Positions 1-7,517 of a stretch of DNA of 18,498 nucleotides are shown here, in pieces. The translations under genes and the position numbers were made by a program. Source of the stretch: DASRDR01 sp044867785 (lineage in GTDB: Bacteria; Methylomirabilota; Methylomirabilia; Rokubacteriales; DASRDR01). Location: contig JBIOVM010000090.1 in NCBI GenBank assembly GCA_044867785.1, positions 1-18,498 on the forward strand, written 5' to 3'. Every line of letters begins with the position of its first letter. Position 1 is the stretch's first letter. The notes beneath the pieces were generated by a model that saw only the letters and a program-made list of their open reading frames with translations, searched no databases and was not told the origin of the DNA.

Positions 1-51
1 CTCGGCTGCGATCGGGCCGATCAGTAGCAGCGCGGCCAGGACGAGCCGCAC
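1..51 (-). CDS. N-terminus of an exported protein, cut by window edge
   Basis: On the minus strand a GTG at 51-49 opens a frame that stays open to the window edge. Its 17 codons read M-R-L-V-L-A-A-L-L-L-I-G-P-I-A-A-E: one Arg, a hydrophobic leucine/alanine core and small residues, as in a Sec or lipoprotein signal peptide. A purine-rich AAAGG lies about 5 nt upstream of the GTG, and the start is only 13 bp past the stop of the adjacent DctP gene, so it would be the next gene of the same operon. The function cannot be told from 17 residues. It does not begin with the MERRRF motif of the neighbouring paralogues, so it is not a fifth identical copy at its N-terminus. Confidence 0.5.
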   Translation of the reverse strand, partial: MRLVLAALLLIGPIAAE

Positions 52-64
52 TCGCCTTTCCCCG

Positions 65-1159
65 TCACATCGCCACGAACTGCTGATAGGCGCCTTCCGA
101 GATGCGGGACCAGCCCGTGTGCTGCGCCTGGAACCTCGTGTAGGAGGCGTACACCTTGGTAGCCAGCGGGCTCTTCCCTGACTCCTCTTTGACCACCTGG
201 GCGGCGAGCCTCTTGAGGTCGCGCAGCACCGGTGCCGGCAAGGGAAGCACCTCGACCTTGCCCTTGAACTCCGTCTTGAGCCTCTCGAGCGCCACCGCGT
301 TCCGGGCCTCGTAGTCCGAGCGCCCGTTCGTCTGAGACGCCGCGGCCGCATGATCGAGAGTCCGCCGGAGGTCGACCGGGAGCGCCTCGTAGGCCTTCTT
401 GTTGAAGCCGAACTCGAGCGTCGTCCCCGGCTCGTGCCACCCCGGATAGTAGTAGTACCGCGCGGTGGTGTGGAGGCCAAGCTTCATGTCATCGTGTGGT
501 CCGATCCACTCGGACGCGTCGATCACGCCCCGCTCGAGAGAGGCATAGATCTCGCTCGCGGGTGTCAGGACCACGGTACCGCCCGCCTTGGCGACCACCT
601 GGCCGCCGAGGCCGGGCATGCGCATCTTGAGCCCCTTGTAGTCGGCAAGGGTGTTGATCCTCCTCCTGAACCAGCCGGCCATCTGTGGGCCCGTCGAGAG
701 ACTCGGGCGCGGGACGAGGTTGAATGCGGAATAGATCTCCTCCCAGAGCTGGAGCCCGCCGCCTTGGCGATACCAGGCCGCCATGGCCTCGGGGTTCATC
801 CCGAACGGGACGCTCGCGAACCATTGCACCGCCGGGTCCTTGGCGGCCCAGTAGTACGACGCGCCCATGAACGCCTGGATGTCCGTGCCCTGGGAGGCGC
901 CGTCGAAGCAGGCGAACTGCGGCATGATCTGGCCGCCCGGGAAGACGTCGATCCGGAACCGCCCGCCGCTCAGCTCTTCCACCAGCCGCGCGAACTGCTC
1001 GGCAGAGCCCTGCAGGACGTCGAGCGCCGGCGTCCAGGTGGTGGACATGCGCCACTGGACCTTCGGCTGGGCGATGACGTGCGGGGCTTCGACGACCGCC
1101 GCGGCCCCCGCGGCCGCCAGCATGCCCCCGGCCTTCACGATGAATCGGCGTCGCTCCAT
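65..1159 (-). CDS. TRAP transporter substrate-binding protein, DctP/TakP type (array copy 1)
   Basis: A 364-aa periplasmic binding protein of the DctP family, which delivers small carboxylates (often alpha-keto acids) to a TRAP membrane pair. The N-terminus MERRRFIVKAGG is a twin-arginine signal followed by an alanine-rich core and a probable cleavage region near VIAQP (residues 28-32). Family hallmarks are PQMAGWF (158-164), KMRMPG with the carboxylate-binding Arg near 180, SEWIGPHDD (216-224) and the aromatic YYYYPGWHEPG segment. The ATG at 1159 is chosen because all four paralogues align from it and GAGGAG lies just upstream; the frame stays open further upstream only because it runs through copy 2 in another frame. 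Copy 1 and copy 4 share PGLGG-VVAKAGGT, unlike copies 2 and 3. The ligand is unknown; the fold assignment is firm. Confidence 0.92.
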   Translation of the reverse strand: MERRRFIVKAGGMLAAAGAAAVVEAPHVIAQPKVQWRMSTTWTPALDVLQGSAEQFARLVEELSGGRFRIDVFPGGQIMPQFACFDGASQGTDIQAFMGASYYWAAKDPAVQWFASVPFGMNPEAMAAWYRQGGGLQLWEEIYSAFNLVPRPSLSTGPQMAGWFRRRINTLADYKGLKMRMPGLGGQVVAKAGGTVVLTPASEIYASLERGVIDASEWIGPHDDMKLGLHTTARYYYYPGWHEPGTTLEFGFNKKAYEALPVDLRRTLDHAAAASQTNGRSDYEARNAVALERLKTEFKGKVEVLPLPAPVLRDLKRLAAQVVKEESGKSPLATKVYASYTRFQAQHTGWSRISEGAYQQFVAM

Positions 1160-1194
1160 GGGCTCCTCGTTCGTCGGTCGGTGTCGGACGTCGG

Positions 1195-2286
1195 TCACAG
1201 CGCCACGAGCTGGTGGTAGGCGCCTTCCGAGATGCGGGACCAGCCGGCGAGCTGCGCCTGGAACTTCGTGTAGGAGCCGTGCACCTTCCTGGTCATGGGG
1301 GTCTTCTCCGACTCCTCCTTGACCACCTCGGCCGCCAGCTTCCTGAGATCGCGCAGCACCGGCCCCGGCAGCGGGAGGATCTCGACCTTGTCTTTGAACT
1401 CCGTCCTGAGCCGCTGGAGCGCGATCGCGTTTTTCGCCTGATGCTCCGTGGAGCCGTAGACGTGCACGGCCGCGGCGGCATGGTCGAGCGTCCGCCGCAG
1501 GTCGATCGGGAGGGCCTCGTACGCCTTCTTGTTGAAGCCGAACTCCAGCGTCGTGCCGGGCTCGTGCCAGCCGGGATAGTAGTAATACCGCGCCGTCTGG
1601 TGGAGGCCGATCTGCATGTCGTAGTGCGGGCCGATCCACTCGGCGGTGTCGATCACCCCGCGCTCGAGGGCGGCGTAGATCTCGTTGCCCGGAGTGAGAA
1701 CCGTGGTGGCGCCCGCCCTCGCGTAGACCTTGCCGCCGAGATTCACGATTCGCATCTTGAGGCCTTTGAAGTCGCCGATCGCATTGATCTTCCGTCGGAA
1801 CCAGCCCGCCATCTGCGGGGAGTCCGCGAAACCGGGGCGCGGCACGATGTTGAAGGCCCCATACGCCTCCTCCGCTAGCTTGAGTCCGTCGCCCTGATAG
1901 AACCAGGCGGCCATGCCCTGAGGGTCCATGCCGAACGGAATGGTTGCGAACCACTCGATCGCCGGCTCCTTGGCGCTCCAGTACTGCGGCGATCCCATGA
2001 ATGCCTCGACCGTGCCCTCGGCGGTGGCGTCGAAGCAGTCGAGCGGCGGCATGATCTGGCCGCCCGGGAAGACCTCGATCCGGAATCGCCCGGCGGTGGT
2101 CTCCTCGACTATTTTCGCCAGTCGCACGGCCCCGCCCTGGAGGATGTCGAGCGCCGCGGTCCAGGCGGTCGACATCCTCCACTGGACCTTCGGCTGGGCG
2201 ATGACGTGGGGGGCGTCGACGGCCGCCGCGGATCCCGCAGCGACCAGTGCGCCGCCGGCCTTCACGATGAATCGGCGTCGTTCCAT
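1195..2286 (-). CDS. TRAP transporter substrate-binding protein, DctP/TakP type (array copy 2)
   Basis: A 363-aa tandem paralogue of the same binding-protein family, ATG at 2286 with GAGGAG 3 nt upstream. It has the Tat-type N-terminus MERRRFIVKAGG, PQMAGWF (157-163), KMRIVNLGGKVYARAG (177-192) and AEWIGPHYD (215-223). The middle third matches copy 3 (NLGGKVYARAGATTVLTPG), whereas the last ~60 residues match copy 4 (EGAYHQLVAL). The 76 bases 1195-1270 are identical to 3448-3523 in copy 4, so this gene looks mosaic. Its stop is 35 bp before the copy 1 start, and the short linker resembles the other linkers in the array. It probably binds a carboxylate in the periplasm; the exact substrate cannot be inferred. 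Confidence 0.92.
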   Translation of the reverse strand: MERRRFIVKAGGALVAAGSAAAVDAPHVIAQPKVQWRMSTAWTAALDILQGGAVRLAKIVEETTAGRFRIEVFPGGQIMPPLDCFDATAEGTVEAFMGSPQYWSAKEPAIEWFATIPFGMDPQGMAAWFYQGDGLKLAEEAYGAFNIVPRPGFADSPQMAGWFRRKINAIGDFKGLKMRIVNLGGKVYARAGATTVLTPGNEIYAALERGVIDTAEWIGPHYDMQIGLHQTARYYYYPGWHEPGTTLEFGFNKKAYEALPIDLRRTLDHAAAAVHVYGSTEHQAKNAIALQRLRTEFKDKVEILPLPGPVLRDLRKLAAEVVKEESEKTPMTRKVHGSYTKFQAQLAGWSRISEGAYHQLVAL

Positions 2287-2317
2287 CAGCTCCTCGTTCC
2301 CATCGGTCGGTGTGCGG

Positions 2318-3409
2318 TCACAGCGCCACGAACCGGTGGTAGGCGCCTTCGGAGATGCGGGCCCAGCCGGCGAGCTGGGCCTGGAACTTCATGTAAGAGG
2401 CGTGCACCTTCCGAGCCATGGGAGTCTTCTCGGACTCCTCCTTGACGACCACGGCCGCGAGCTTCTTGAGCTCGCGCAGCACCGGAGCCGGGAACTGGAG
2501 AATCTCGACCTTACCCGTGAACTCCGTCCTGAGTCGCTCCAGGGCGATCGCGTTCTTCGTGTGGTAGTCCGCGGCGCCGTAAACCTGCGCGGCCGCGGCC
2601 GCATGGTCGAGCATCCGGCGCAGATCCATGGGCAGCGCCTCGTAGGCCTTCTTGTTGAAACCGAAGTCGTTCATTGTGCCGGGCTCGTGCCAGCCGGGGT
2701 AGTAGTAGTAGCGGGCGGTCTGGTGGAGACCCAGCTTCATGTCCTCGTGTGGCGCGACGAATTCCGCGGCGTCGATGACGCCCCGTTCGAGGGCGGCGTA
2801 GATCTCGCCGCCCGGCGTGAGAACGGTCGTGGCGCCTGCCCGGGCGTAGACCTTGCCGCCCAGGTTCGGAATCCGCATCTTGAGCCCCTTGAAGTCGCCG
2901 ATCGCGTCCATCTTCCTTCTGAACCACCCGCCCACCTGGGGGGCGACCGGAAAAGCGGGGCGCGGGACGAGGTTGAAGGGGGCGTACGCTTCCTCCCAGA
3001 GCTTGAGCCCGTCGCCCTGGTAGTACCAGGCGGCCATGCCCTGGCAGTTCATGCCGAACGGGATGGTCCCGAACCACTCGAGCGCCGGCTCCCTGTCCGT
3101 CCAGTATTGCGGCGACGCGAAGAAGGCCTCGATCTTGCCCTTGGAAGCGGCGTCGAAGCAGTCGAATGGCGCCATGATCTCGCCGCCCGCCCGGACTTCG
3201 ATTCGGAACCGCCCCCCACTCATCTCGTCGATGGCCTTGGCGAACCCTTGGGCCACTGCAAGGTGCATGTCGAGCGACGGAGCGAATGCGGTCGACATTC
3301 GCCACTGGACCCTGGGCTGAGCGATGACCTGTGGGGCGCCGACAATCGTCGTAGTGCCTGCAGCGGCTAGCGCACCCCCGGCCTTGACGATGAATCGACG
3401 TCGTTCCAT
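2318..3409 (-). CDS. TRAP transporter substrate-binding protein, DctP/TakP type (array copy 3)
   Basis: A 363-aa paralogue. The start is the ATG at 3409 (GAGGAG 4 nt upstream). A GTG at 3451 that overlaps the copy 4 stop as GTGA would add 14 residues, but that start breaks the shared MERRRF Tat signal alignment. It carries PQVGGWF (157-163), KMRIPNLGGKVYARAG and YYYYPGWHEPG. It is the most divergent copy around the binding site: the EWIGP motif of the other copies is EFVAP here (E216, F217), and the FPGGQIM loop reads RAGGEIM. In TakP-like proteins the Glu-Trp pair lies at the ligand/cation site, so a changed ligand preference is plausible (inference). It remains a full-length, apparently intact gene. 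Confidence 0.91.
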   Translation of the reverse strand: MERRRFIVKAGGALAAAGTTTIVGAPQVIAQPRVQWRMSTAFAPSLDMHLAVAQGFAKAIDEMSGGRFRIEVRAGGEIMAPFDCFDAASKGKIEAFFASPQYWTDREPALEWFGTIPFGMNCQGMAAWYYQGDGLKLWEEAYAPFNLVPRPAFPVAPQVGGWFRRKMDAIGDFKGLKMRIPNLGGKVYARAGATTVLTPGGEIYAALERGVIDAAEFVAPHEDMKLGLHQTARYYYYPGWHEPGTMNDFGFNKKAYEALPMDLRRMLDHAAAAAQVYGAADYHTKNAIALERLRTEFTGKVEILQFPAPVLRELKKLAAVVVKEESEKTPMARKVHASYMKFQAQLAGWARISEGAYHRFVAL

Positions 3410-3447
3410 CAGGCTCCTCGCTCCTCTCGGTCGGTGCGGGGTCTTGC

Positions 3448-4537
3448 TCACAGCGCCACGAGCTGGTGGTAGGCGCCTTCCGAGATGCGGGACCAGCCGG
3501 CGAGCTGCGCCTGGAACTTCGTGAAGGACGCGTGCACCTTCTTGGCCATGAGGGTCTTCTCGGATTCCTCATTGACCACCTCGGCCGCCAGCTTCCTGAG
3601 ATCACGCAGCACCGGTGCCGGCAGCGAGAGGATCTCGACCTTGTTCTTGAACTCTGCCCTGAGCTTCTCCAGGGCGATGGCGTTCTTGGTCTCGTATTCC
3701 ATGAGCCCATACACTTGGGTCGCCGTGGCGGCGTAATCGAGGGTCCGCCGGAGATCGAGCGGGAGCGTATCGTACGCCTTCTTGTTGAACACGAACTCGC
3801 TCGTTCCCCCTGGCTCGTGCCAGCCGGGGTAGTAGTAGTGCCGCGCCGTGGTGTGGAGCCCGAGTTTCATGTCGTCGTGTGGCCCGATCCATTCGGCGGC
3901 GTCGATGACGCCCCGTTCGAGGGCGGCGTAGATTTCACCGCCGGGCATCAGCACGGCGGTCCCTCCGGCCTTGGCAACGACCCGGCCGCCTAGGCCCGGG
4001 ATGCGCATCCTCAGTCCCTTGTAGTCCGTGACGGTGTTGATCTTCTTCCGGAACCAGCCGGTCATCTGCACGCCGACTCCCGGGCCCGGGCGCGGCACGA
4101 GGTTGAACGGCGCATACCTCTCCTCCCACAACTGGAGGCCACCACCCTGGAGATACCAAGCCGCCATGCCGGCGGCGTTCATCCCGAACGGGACTGTCGC
4201 GAACCACTGGGTGGCCGGCTCCTTCTGTACCCAGTAGTACGGGACGCCCATGAACGCCTCGACGCTGGCCTTGGAGGCCTCTTCGAAGCAGGCAAAGGGC
4301 GGCATGATCTGGTCCCGCCGAGAACACCTCGATCTTGAACCGCCCGCCGCTGATCTCGTCAACCAACCGGGCGAGCTGCTGAGCAGAGCCTTGAAACACG
4401 TCGGTCGTCGCAAAGGTCGTAGGCATTCGCCACTGGACCTTCGGCTGAGCGATGACGTGCGGGACATCGACGGCGGCTGTGGCGCCAGCGGCGACGAGCG
4501 CTCCGCCTGCCTTGACGATGAATCGGCGGCGCTGCAT
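3448..4537 (-). pseudogene. Frameshifted TRAP DctP/TakP-type binding protein (array copy 4)
   Basis: The fourth paralogue, and the first one transcribed. Starting at ATG 4537 (GAGGTG 5 nt upstream), the frame gives MQRRRFIVKAGG, the Tat core and ISGGRFKIEVFSAG, then runs off into unrelated sequence. Homology resumes in another frame at QIMPPFACF and continues to EGAYHQLVAL at 3448. Aligning base by base with copy 2 at 2055-2075 places one extra base (T on the plus strand) at about 4313, inside the FPGGQIM loop. The total of 1090 bp is exactly 363 codons plus 1, which supports a single insertion. All motifs on both sides are otherwise preserved (AEWIGPHDD, YYYPGWHEPG), so the lesion is recent or a sequencing/assembly error. 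Its mid-region is closest to copy 1. Confidence 0.85.
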
Positions 4538-4784
4538 GTGCTCACCTCAGAACTGAGCGGAGGGACACTGCCTCGAACCACGTTCACAGCGCGGGTCAGC
4601 GGGGTTCGGAGGCGAACGCGGGTCGTCGTTCCGCCCCCAGAATCTGACGCTGTTGGCAATGGGTGACGAAAGAAGCCCTGGAGACGAAGGCGGCGCCATT
4701 CTATCCGAGATGGCGCCCGATGAACCGCGTTCCCGGCGGCCCCCCCTTGCGGTGTCCGGCCGGCCGATGGCCGCTGGCTGGGGG
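4538..4784. other. Intergenic region between the DctP array and the SDR gene
   Basis: There is no convincing gene in these 247 bp; the frames crossing it are extensions of shadow frames. It should hold the array promoter on the minus strand. The only -10-like hexamer I see is TAGAAT at 4703-4698 (minus), inside a hairpin loop and without a good -35, so the promoter is not assigned with confidence. Confidence 0.5.
4692..4717 (-). terminator. Perfect 8-bp hairpin downstream of the SDR gene
   Basis: GGCGCCAT at 4692-4699 and ATGGCGCC at 4710-4717 form a perfect inverted repeat around a 10-nt loop, 68 bp past the SDR stop. There is no T-run after it on either strand, so it is not a canonical intrinsic terminator. 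It could be a transcript-end hairpin or an operator for the DctP array. Confidence 0.35.
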
Positions 4785-5600
4785 TCAGTGCATCTCCACG
4801 CCGCCGGCGACGTTGAGGGCGACGCCGGTCACGTTCTCCGCGCGGCAGAGGTAGACAACCGCCTCGCCGATGTCTTGGGGCGTCTGCTCGCGCCCGAGCG
4901 GGGTGGTCTGGCGGACGAAGGTGTCGAACGCCTGGTCAACCGGAACGCCGAGGGAGGGGGCGCGGGCGGGCGCGACCCCATCGGTCCACATCGTCGTCCG
5001 GAGGAGGCCGGGGCACACGGCGTTGACTCGGATGTTGGCGGGACCGAGCTCGTGGGCCAGCGCCTGGGTCAACCCGACCACGGCGAACTTCGAGGCGGCA
5101 TACCCGGCCGTGAAGGCGCGGCCGGTCTTCCCGGAGATCGACGAGATGTTCACGATCGCGCCCGCGCCCCGCGCCCGGAGCTCGGGCAGCGCGGCCTGGG
5201 TGACCAGCACCACGCCCTTCACGTTCACCGCCATCATCCGGTCGAACTGGGCCTCGGTGAGCTGGTCGAACGGGCCGCCGACCAGGATGCCCGCGTTGTT
5301 GACCAGGATGTCGAGCCCGCCGAGCCCGGCCACGGTCTCCTCGACCATCCGGCGGGCATCGGCGGACTGGGTGACGTCGCCGACGATGCCGACGGCCCGG
5401 ACACCTCGGCCCTCGAGGCTCCGCACCGTTTCCTCGAGGTCGGCCGGGCGGGCCAGCTGGTAGCCGATGGCGCGCTCGGTCGGCGCTCCGAGGTCGGCGG
5501 CCGCGACGTGGACACCCTCGCCGGCGAGGGCCAGCGCGATCCCGCGGCCGATGCCACGGGCGGCGCCGGTGACGAGGGCAACCTTGCCGGCGAGCTTCAC
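4785..5600 (-). CDS. SDR family NAD(P)-dependent oxidoreductase
   Basis: A 271-aa classical short-chain dehydrogenase, a cytosolic enzyme that interconverts an alcohol and a ketone (FabG-like). The cofactor motif TGAARGIG is at 11-18, and Asp36 ends the second strand, which favours NAD(H) over NADP(H). NNAG is at 101-104, Asn126 is in AVNVKG, and the catalytic triad is Ser154, Tyr167 and Lys171 (YAASK). The PG motif after the active site is at 197-198. Length is somewhat above the usual ~250 because of an insertion around 201-222 (substrate lid) and a small stretch near 42-52. The start is GTG at 5600 with AGGG 5 nt upstream. It follows the ABC permease by 69 bp and probably shares its transcript. 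Substrate unknown. Confidence 0.93.
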   Translation of the reverse strand: MKLAGKVALVTGAARGIGRGIALALAGEGVHVAAADLGAPTERAIGYQLARPADLEETVRSLEGRGVRAVGIVGDVTQSADARRMVEETVAGLGGLDILVNNAGILVGGPFDQLTEAQFDRMMAVNVKGVVLVTQAALPELRARGAGAIVNISSISGKTGRAFTAGYAASKFAVVGLTQALAHELGPANIRVNAVCPGLLRTTMWTDGVAPARAPSLGVPVDQAFDTFVRQTTPLGREQTPQDIGEAVVYLCRAENVTGVALNVAGGVEMH

Positions 5601-5669
5601 GACGCCCTGACTACCATCGGTCGCGGCGGCGGGTCAAGGTCATCGCCGAGGGGTCGCGTGGGCCGCGCG

Positions 5670-6521
5670 TCAGTCGCCCAGGACCCGGCGCCGGAGCAGG
5701 CGCAGATCGAGCGGCACCAGCAGGAGCACCAGCAGGAGCGACAGGACGGCCAGGCTCGCGAGGTGACCGCCGACGGGCCCACCCAGCAAGAGCCCCCGGT
5801 AACTCTGCGCCAGGTGATACAAGGGGTTCGCCGCCGACAGGGTCGCGAGCCCGGGGTGCGTGATCGGAAAGTACGTGCCCGACAGCATCCCCATCGGGAT
5901 GACGACGAGGAACACGGGCAGGTTCATGTGGTCGATCGTCGGTACGAGCGCGGTGAAGCAGAGGCCGAACGCCGCGAACCCGCAGCCCGCCAGGAAGGCG
6001 ATCGGGAGCGCCAGGGGGAGCCCGGCGAGGTTGAGCTCGACCAGGCCTGCCAGGGCGAAGAACGTCAGCACGCACCCGACGATCGCCACGTAGATCGTCG
6101 CCAGGAGCGCCGCCCACAGCACCTCGCCCCAGACGACGTGGCGCAGCTCGACCTGGGTCGTCAGCTGGCCCTCCCAGGTCCGCTGGTAGCGCATCCGGAT
6201 GAACGCCGCGAAGAGCGCCTGGAAGACGGCCGTCATGAACGCGGCGTAGGCGAGGAGGCCCGGCGCCACGTACGTCAGGTAGTCCACCGGCCGGCCCTGC
6301 CAGTCGAGGTTCGCGACGTAACCGCCCAGGCCGAGGCCGAAGGCGAGGAGCATCGTCACGGGCTCGAAGACCGGAGGCAGGAACGCCGTGTGCCAGTTGT
6401 GGAGATAGACGCGCAGATGCCGAAGCACGACGGCGCGGCTCTGCCACTCGAGCGCGGCCGTCAGCCAGCGTGCGTCCGGGGCGCTACGAGGAGGCGCCGG
6501 GTCCGTCGCCACGCCGATCAT
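5670..6521 (-). CDS. ABC-2 type permease, NodJ-like
   Basis: A 283-aa integral membrane subunit of an ABC exporter. After a ~45-residue cytosolic N-terminus, hydrophobic segments at about 49-68, 83-106, 132-156, 165-193, 200-222 and 254-272 give the six-helix ABC-2 topology. The stretch IPMGMLSGTYFPI followed by NPLYHLAQSYRG is typical of NodJ/DrrB-type permeases. The ATG at 6521 is chosen because it overlaps the stop of the ATPase gene as ATGA, implying translational coupling; a longer upstream reading (to 6689) would sit inside the ATPase gene. The partner is the ATPase at 6518-7435. The exported molecule is unknown: NodIJ exports lipochitooligosaccharides, but homologues in free-living bacteria carry lipids, glycans or drugs. 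Confidence 0.92.
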   Translation of the reverse strand: MIGVATDPAPPRSAPDARWLTAALEWQSRAVVLRHLRVYLHNWHTAFLPPVFEPVTMLLAFGLGLGGYVANLDWQGRPVDYLTYVAPGLLAYAAFMTAVFQALFAAFIRMRYQRTWEGQLTTQVELRHVVWGEVLWAALLATIYVAIVGCVLTFFALAGLVELNLAGLPLALPIAFLAGCGFAAFGLCFTALVPTIDHMNLPVFLVVIPMGMLSGTYFPITHPGLATLSAANPLYHLAQSYRGLLLGGPVGGHLASLAVLSLLLVLLLVPLDLRLLRRRVLGD

Positions 6522-7435
6522 GGATCGAGGGCCAGCTTCAGGAACAGGTCGTCGAGCGTCGGGCTCCGCACCTCGTAGCGGAGGTGAGGGAAGGCGCGGG
6601 CGAAGTCCGCCAGCGCTTCGGCGCTGAGCGGGAGGTGCCAGTCGCCCAGCACGGTGGCCGGCTCGCCGAGCCCCCGGCTGGCGAGCCACGGGAGGAGCGC
6701 CGTGGTGACCCCGGTCTCGGCGACCACGACCACGACGTGCTCGCCGACCGAGTCGCCGAGGACGGCCTTCGGCGTCCCGTGGGCGACGACGCGGCCGCGG
6801 GCCAGGACCGTGAGCACGTCGCTCAGCCGCTCCGCCTCGTCCATGTAGTGCGTGGTGAGGACGATCGCAAGGCCTTCGGCGCGGAGCCCGTCGACCAGCT
6901 GCCAGACGGCCACCCGGGCCTGGGGGTCGAGACCGGTGGTCGGCTCGTCGAGGAAGAGGAGCCGCGGGCGGTGGACGATCGCGCGCGCGAGCATCAGGCG
7001 CCGGCGGTAGCCGCCCGACAGCGTCTCCGGCTTCTGACGGGCGTACGGGCCGAGCTCGAATCGGGCGAGGAGCTCCGTGACCCGCTGGAGGAGAGCGTCC
7101 GGGCGGGGCCGGAAGTACTCGGCGGCGATCAGGAGATTCTGCTCGACGGTGAAGTCGCCGTCGAAGGTGTCCTCCTGCGTGCAGACGCCGATGAAGCGCT
7201 TGGGGGACGCGAGGTCCCGGTGGACGTCCAGGCCGTCGAAGTGGATCTCACCAGCATCGGGAGTCAAGAAGCCGTACAGCATGCGGAGCGTCGTCGTCTT
7301 GCCGGCGCCGTTCGGGCCGAGGAGCCCGTGGATCTCTCCCGGGCGGCAGACGAGATCCACCCCGTCGACGACCCGCCGGCCACCGAGGTGCTTGACGAGC
7401 GCGCGGGCTTCGAGCAGCGGGGCCACGCCGATCAT
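6518..7435 (-). CDS. ABC exporter ATP-binding protein, NodI-like
   Basis: A 305-aa cytosolic ATPase that powers the downstream ABC-2 permease. Walker A GPNGAGKTT is at 40-48, Q-loop Gln87 (CTQEDTFD), signature LSGGY 139-143, Walker B LLFLDEP 159-165 with Glu164, D-loop GLDPQ 168-172, and H-loop His196 (TTHYMDEAERL). The DFTVEQNL and TTHYMDEAERL stretches are the NodI/DrrA subgroup pattern. A ~90-residue C-terminal extension after the core ends in DDLFLKL, as usual for ABC-2 exporters. The chosen start is ATG 7435; no clear Shine-Dalgarno precedes it, and GTG at codon 4 is an alternative. It lies 82 bp after the amidohydrolase stop on the same strand. Confidence 0.93.
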   Translation of the reverse strand: MIGVAPLLEARALVKHLGGRRVVDGVDLVCRPGEIHGLLGPNGAGKTTTLRMLYGFLTPDAGEIHFDGLDVHRDLASPKRFIGVCTQEDTFDGDFTVEQNLLIAAEYFRPRPDALLQRVTELLARFELGPYARQKPETLSGGYRRRLMLARAIVHRPRLLFLDEPTTGLDPQARVAVWQLVDGLRAEGLAIVLTTHYMDEAERLSDVLTVLARGRVVAHGTPKAVLGDSVGEHVVVVVAETGVTTALLPWLASRGLGEPATVLGDWHLPLSAEALADFARAFPHLRYEVRSPTLDDLFLKLALDP

Positions 7436-7517
7436 TGTACCGGGCGAGACGTGCTGCGAGCTCCGAAGGGCGGTGGTTGCGGCCGGGAGGGGAGCCGCCG
7501 CGCCCGGCGGCCCGCTC

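Larger units (their letters stand above)
65..4537 (-). repeat. Tandem array of four DctP gene units, ~1.12-1.13 kb period
   Basis: Starts of the four genes lie at 1159, 2286, 3409 and 4537, giving periods of 1127, 1123 and 1128 bp. Both coding sequence and intergenic linkers are repeated: each linker carries GAGGAG before the start and a GTCGGT-rich stretch on the plus strand. The 76 bases at 1195-1270 and 3448-3523 are identical. No transposase or TRAP DctQ/DctM gene lies in or beside the array within the window. Confidence 0.9.

Noticed and set aside
65..2182. A 705-residue open frame suggesting a fused double DctP protein
   Set aside because: Only the last 364 residues are DctP; the upstream part is copy 2 read in another frame. 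Alignment of all four copies fixes the start at 1159.
3410..3451. An upstream GTG start for DctP copy 3 overlapping the copy 4 stop
   Set aside because: It would put 14 extra residues before the Tat motif shared by all copies, and GAGGAG sits correctly before ATG 3409.
65..4537. Regular repeats that could suggest a CRISPR or satellite array
   Set aside because: The unit is a ~1.12 kb coding gene, not a short repeat with spacers.
4653..6578. A 641-residue plus-strand frame antisense to the SDR and ABC permease
   Set aside because: It overlaps two genes with intact catalytic or membrane features on the other strand; the low-complexity Arg/Glu/Gly content marks it as a shadow.
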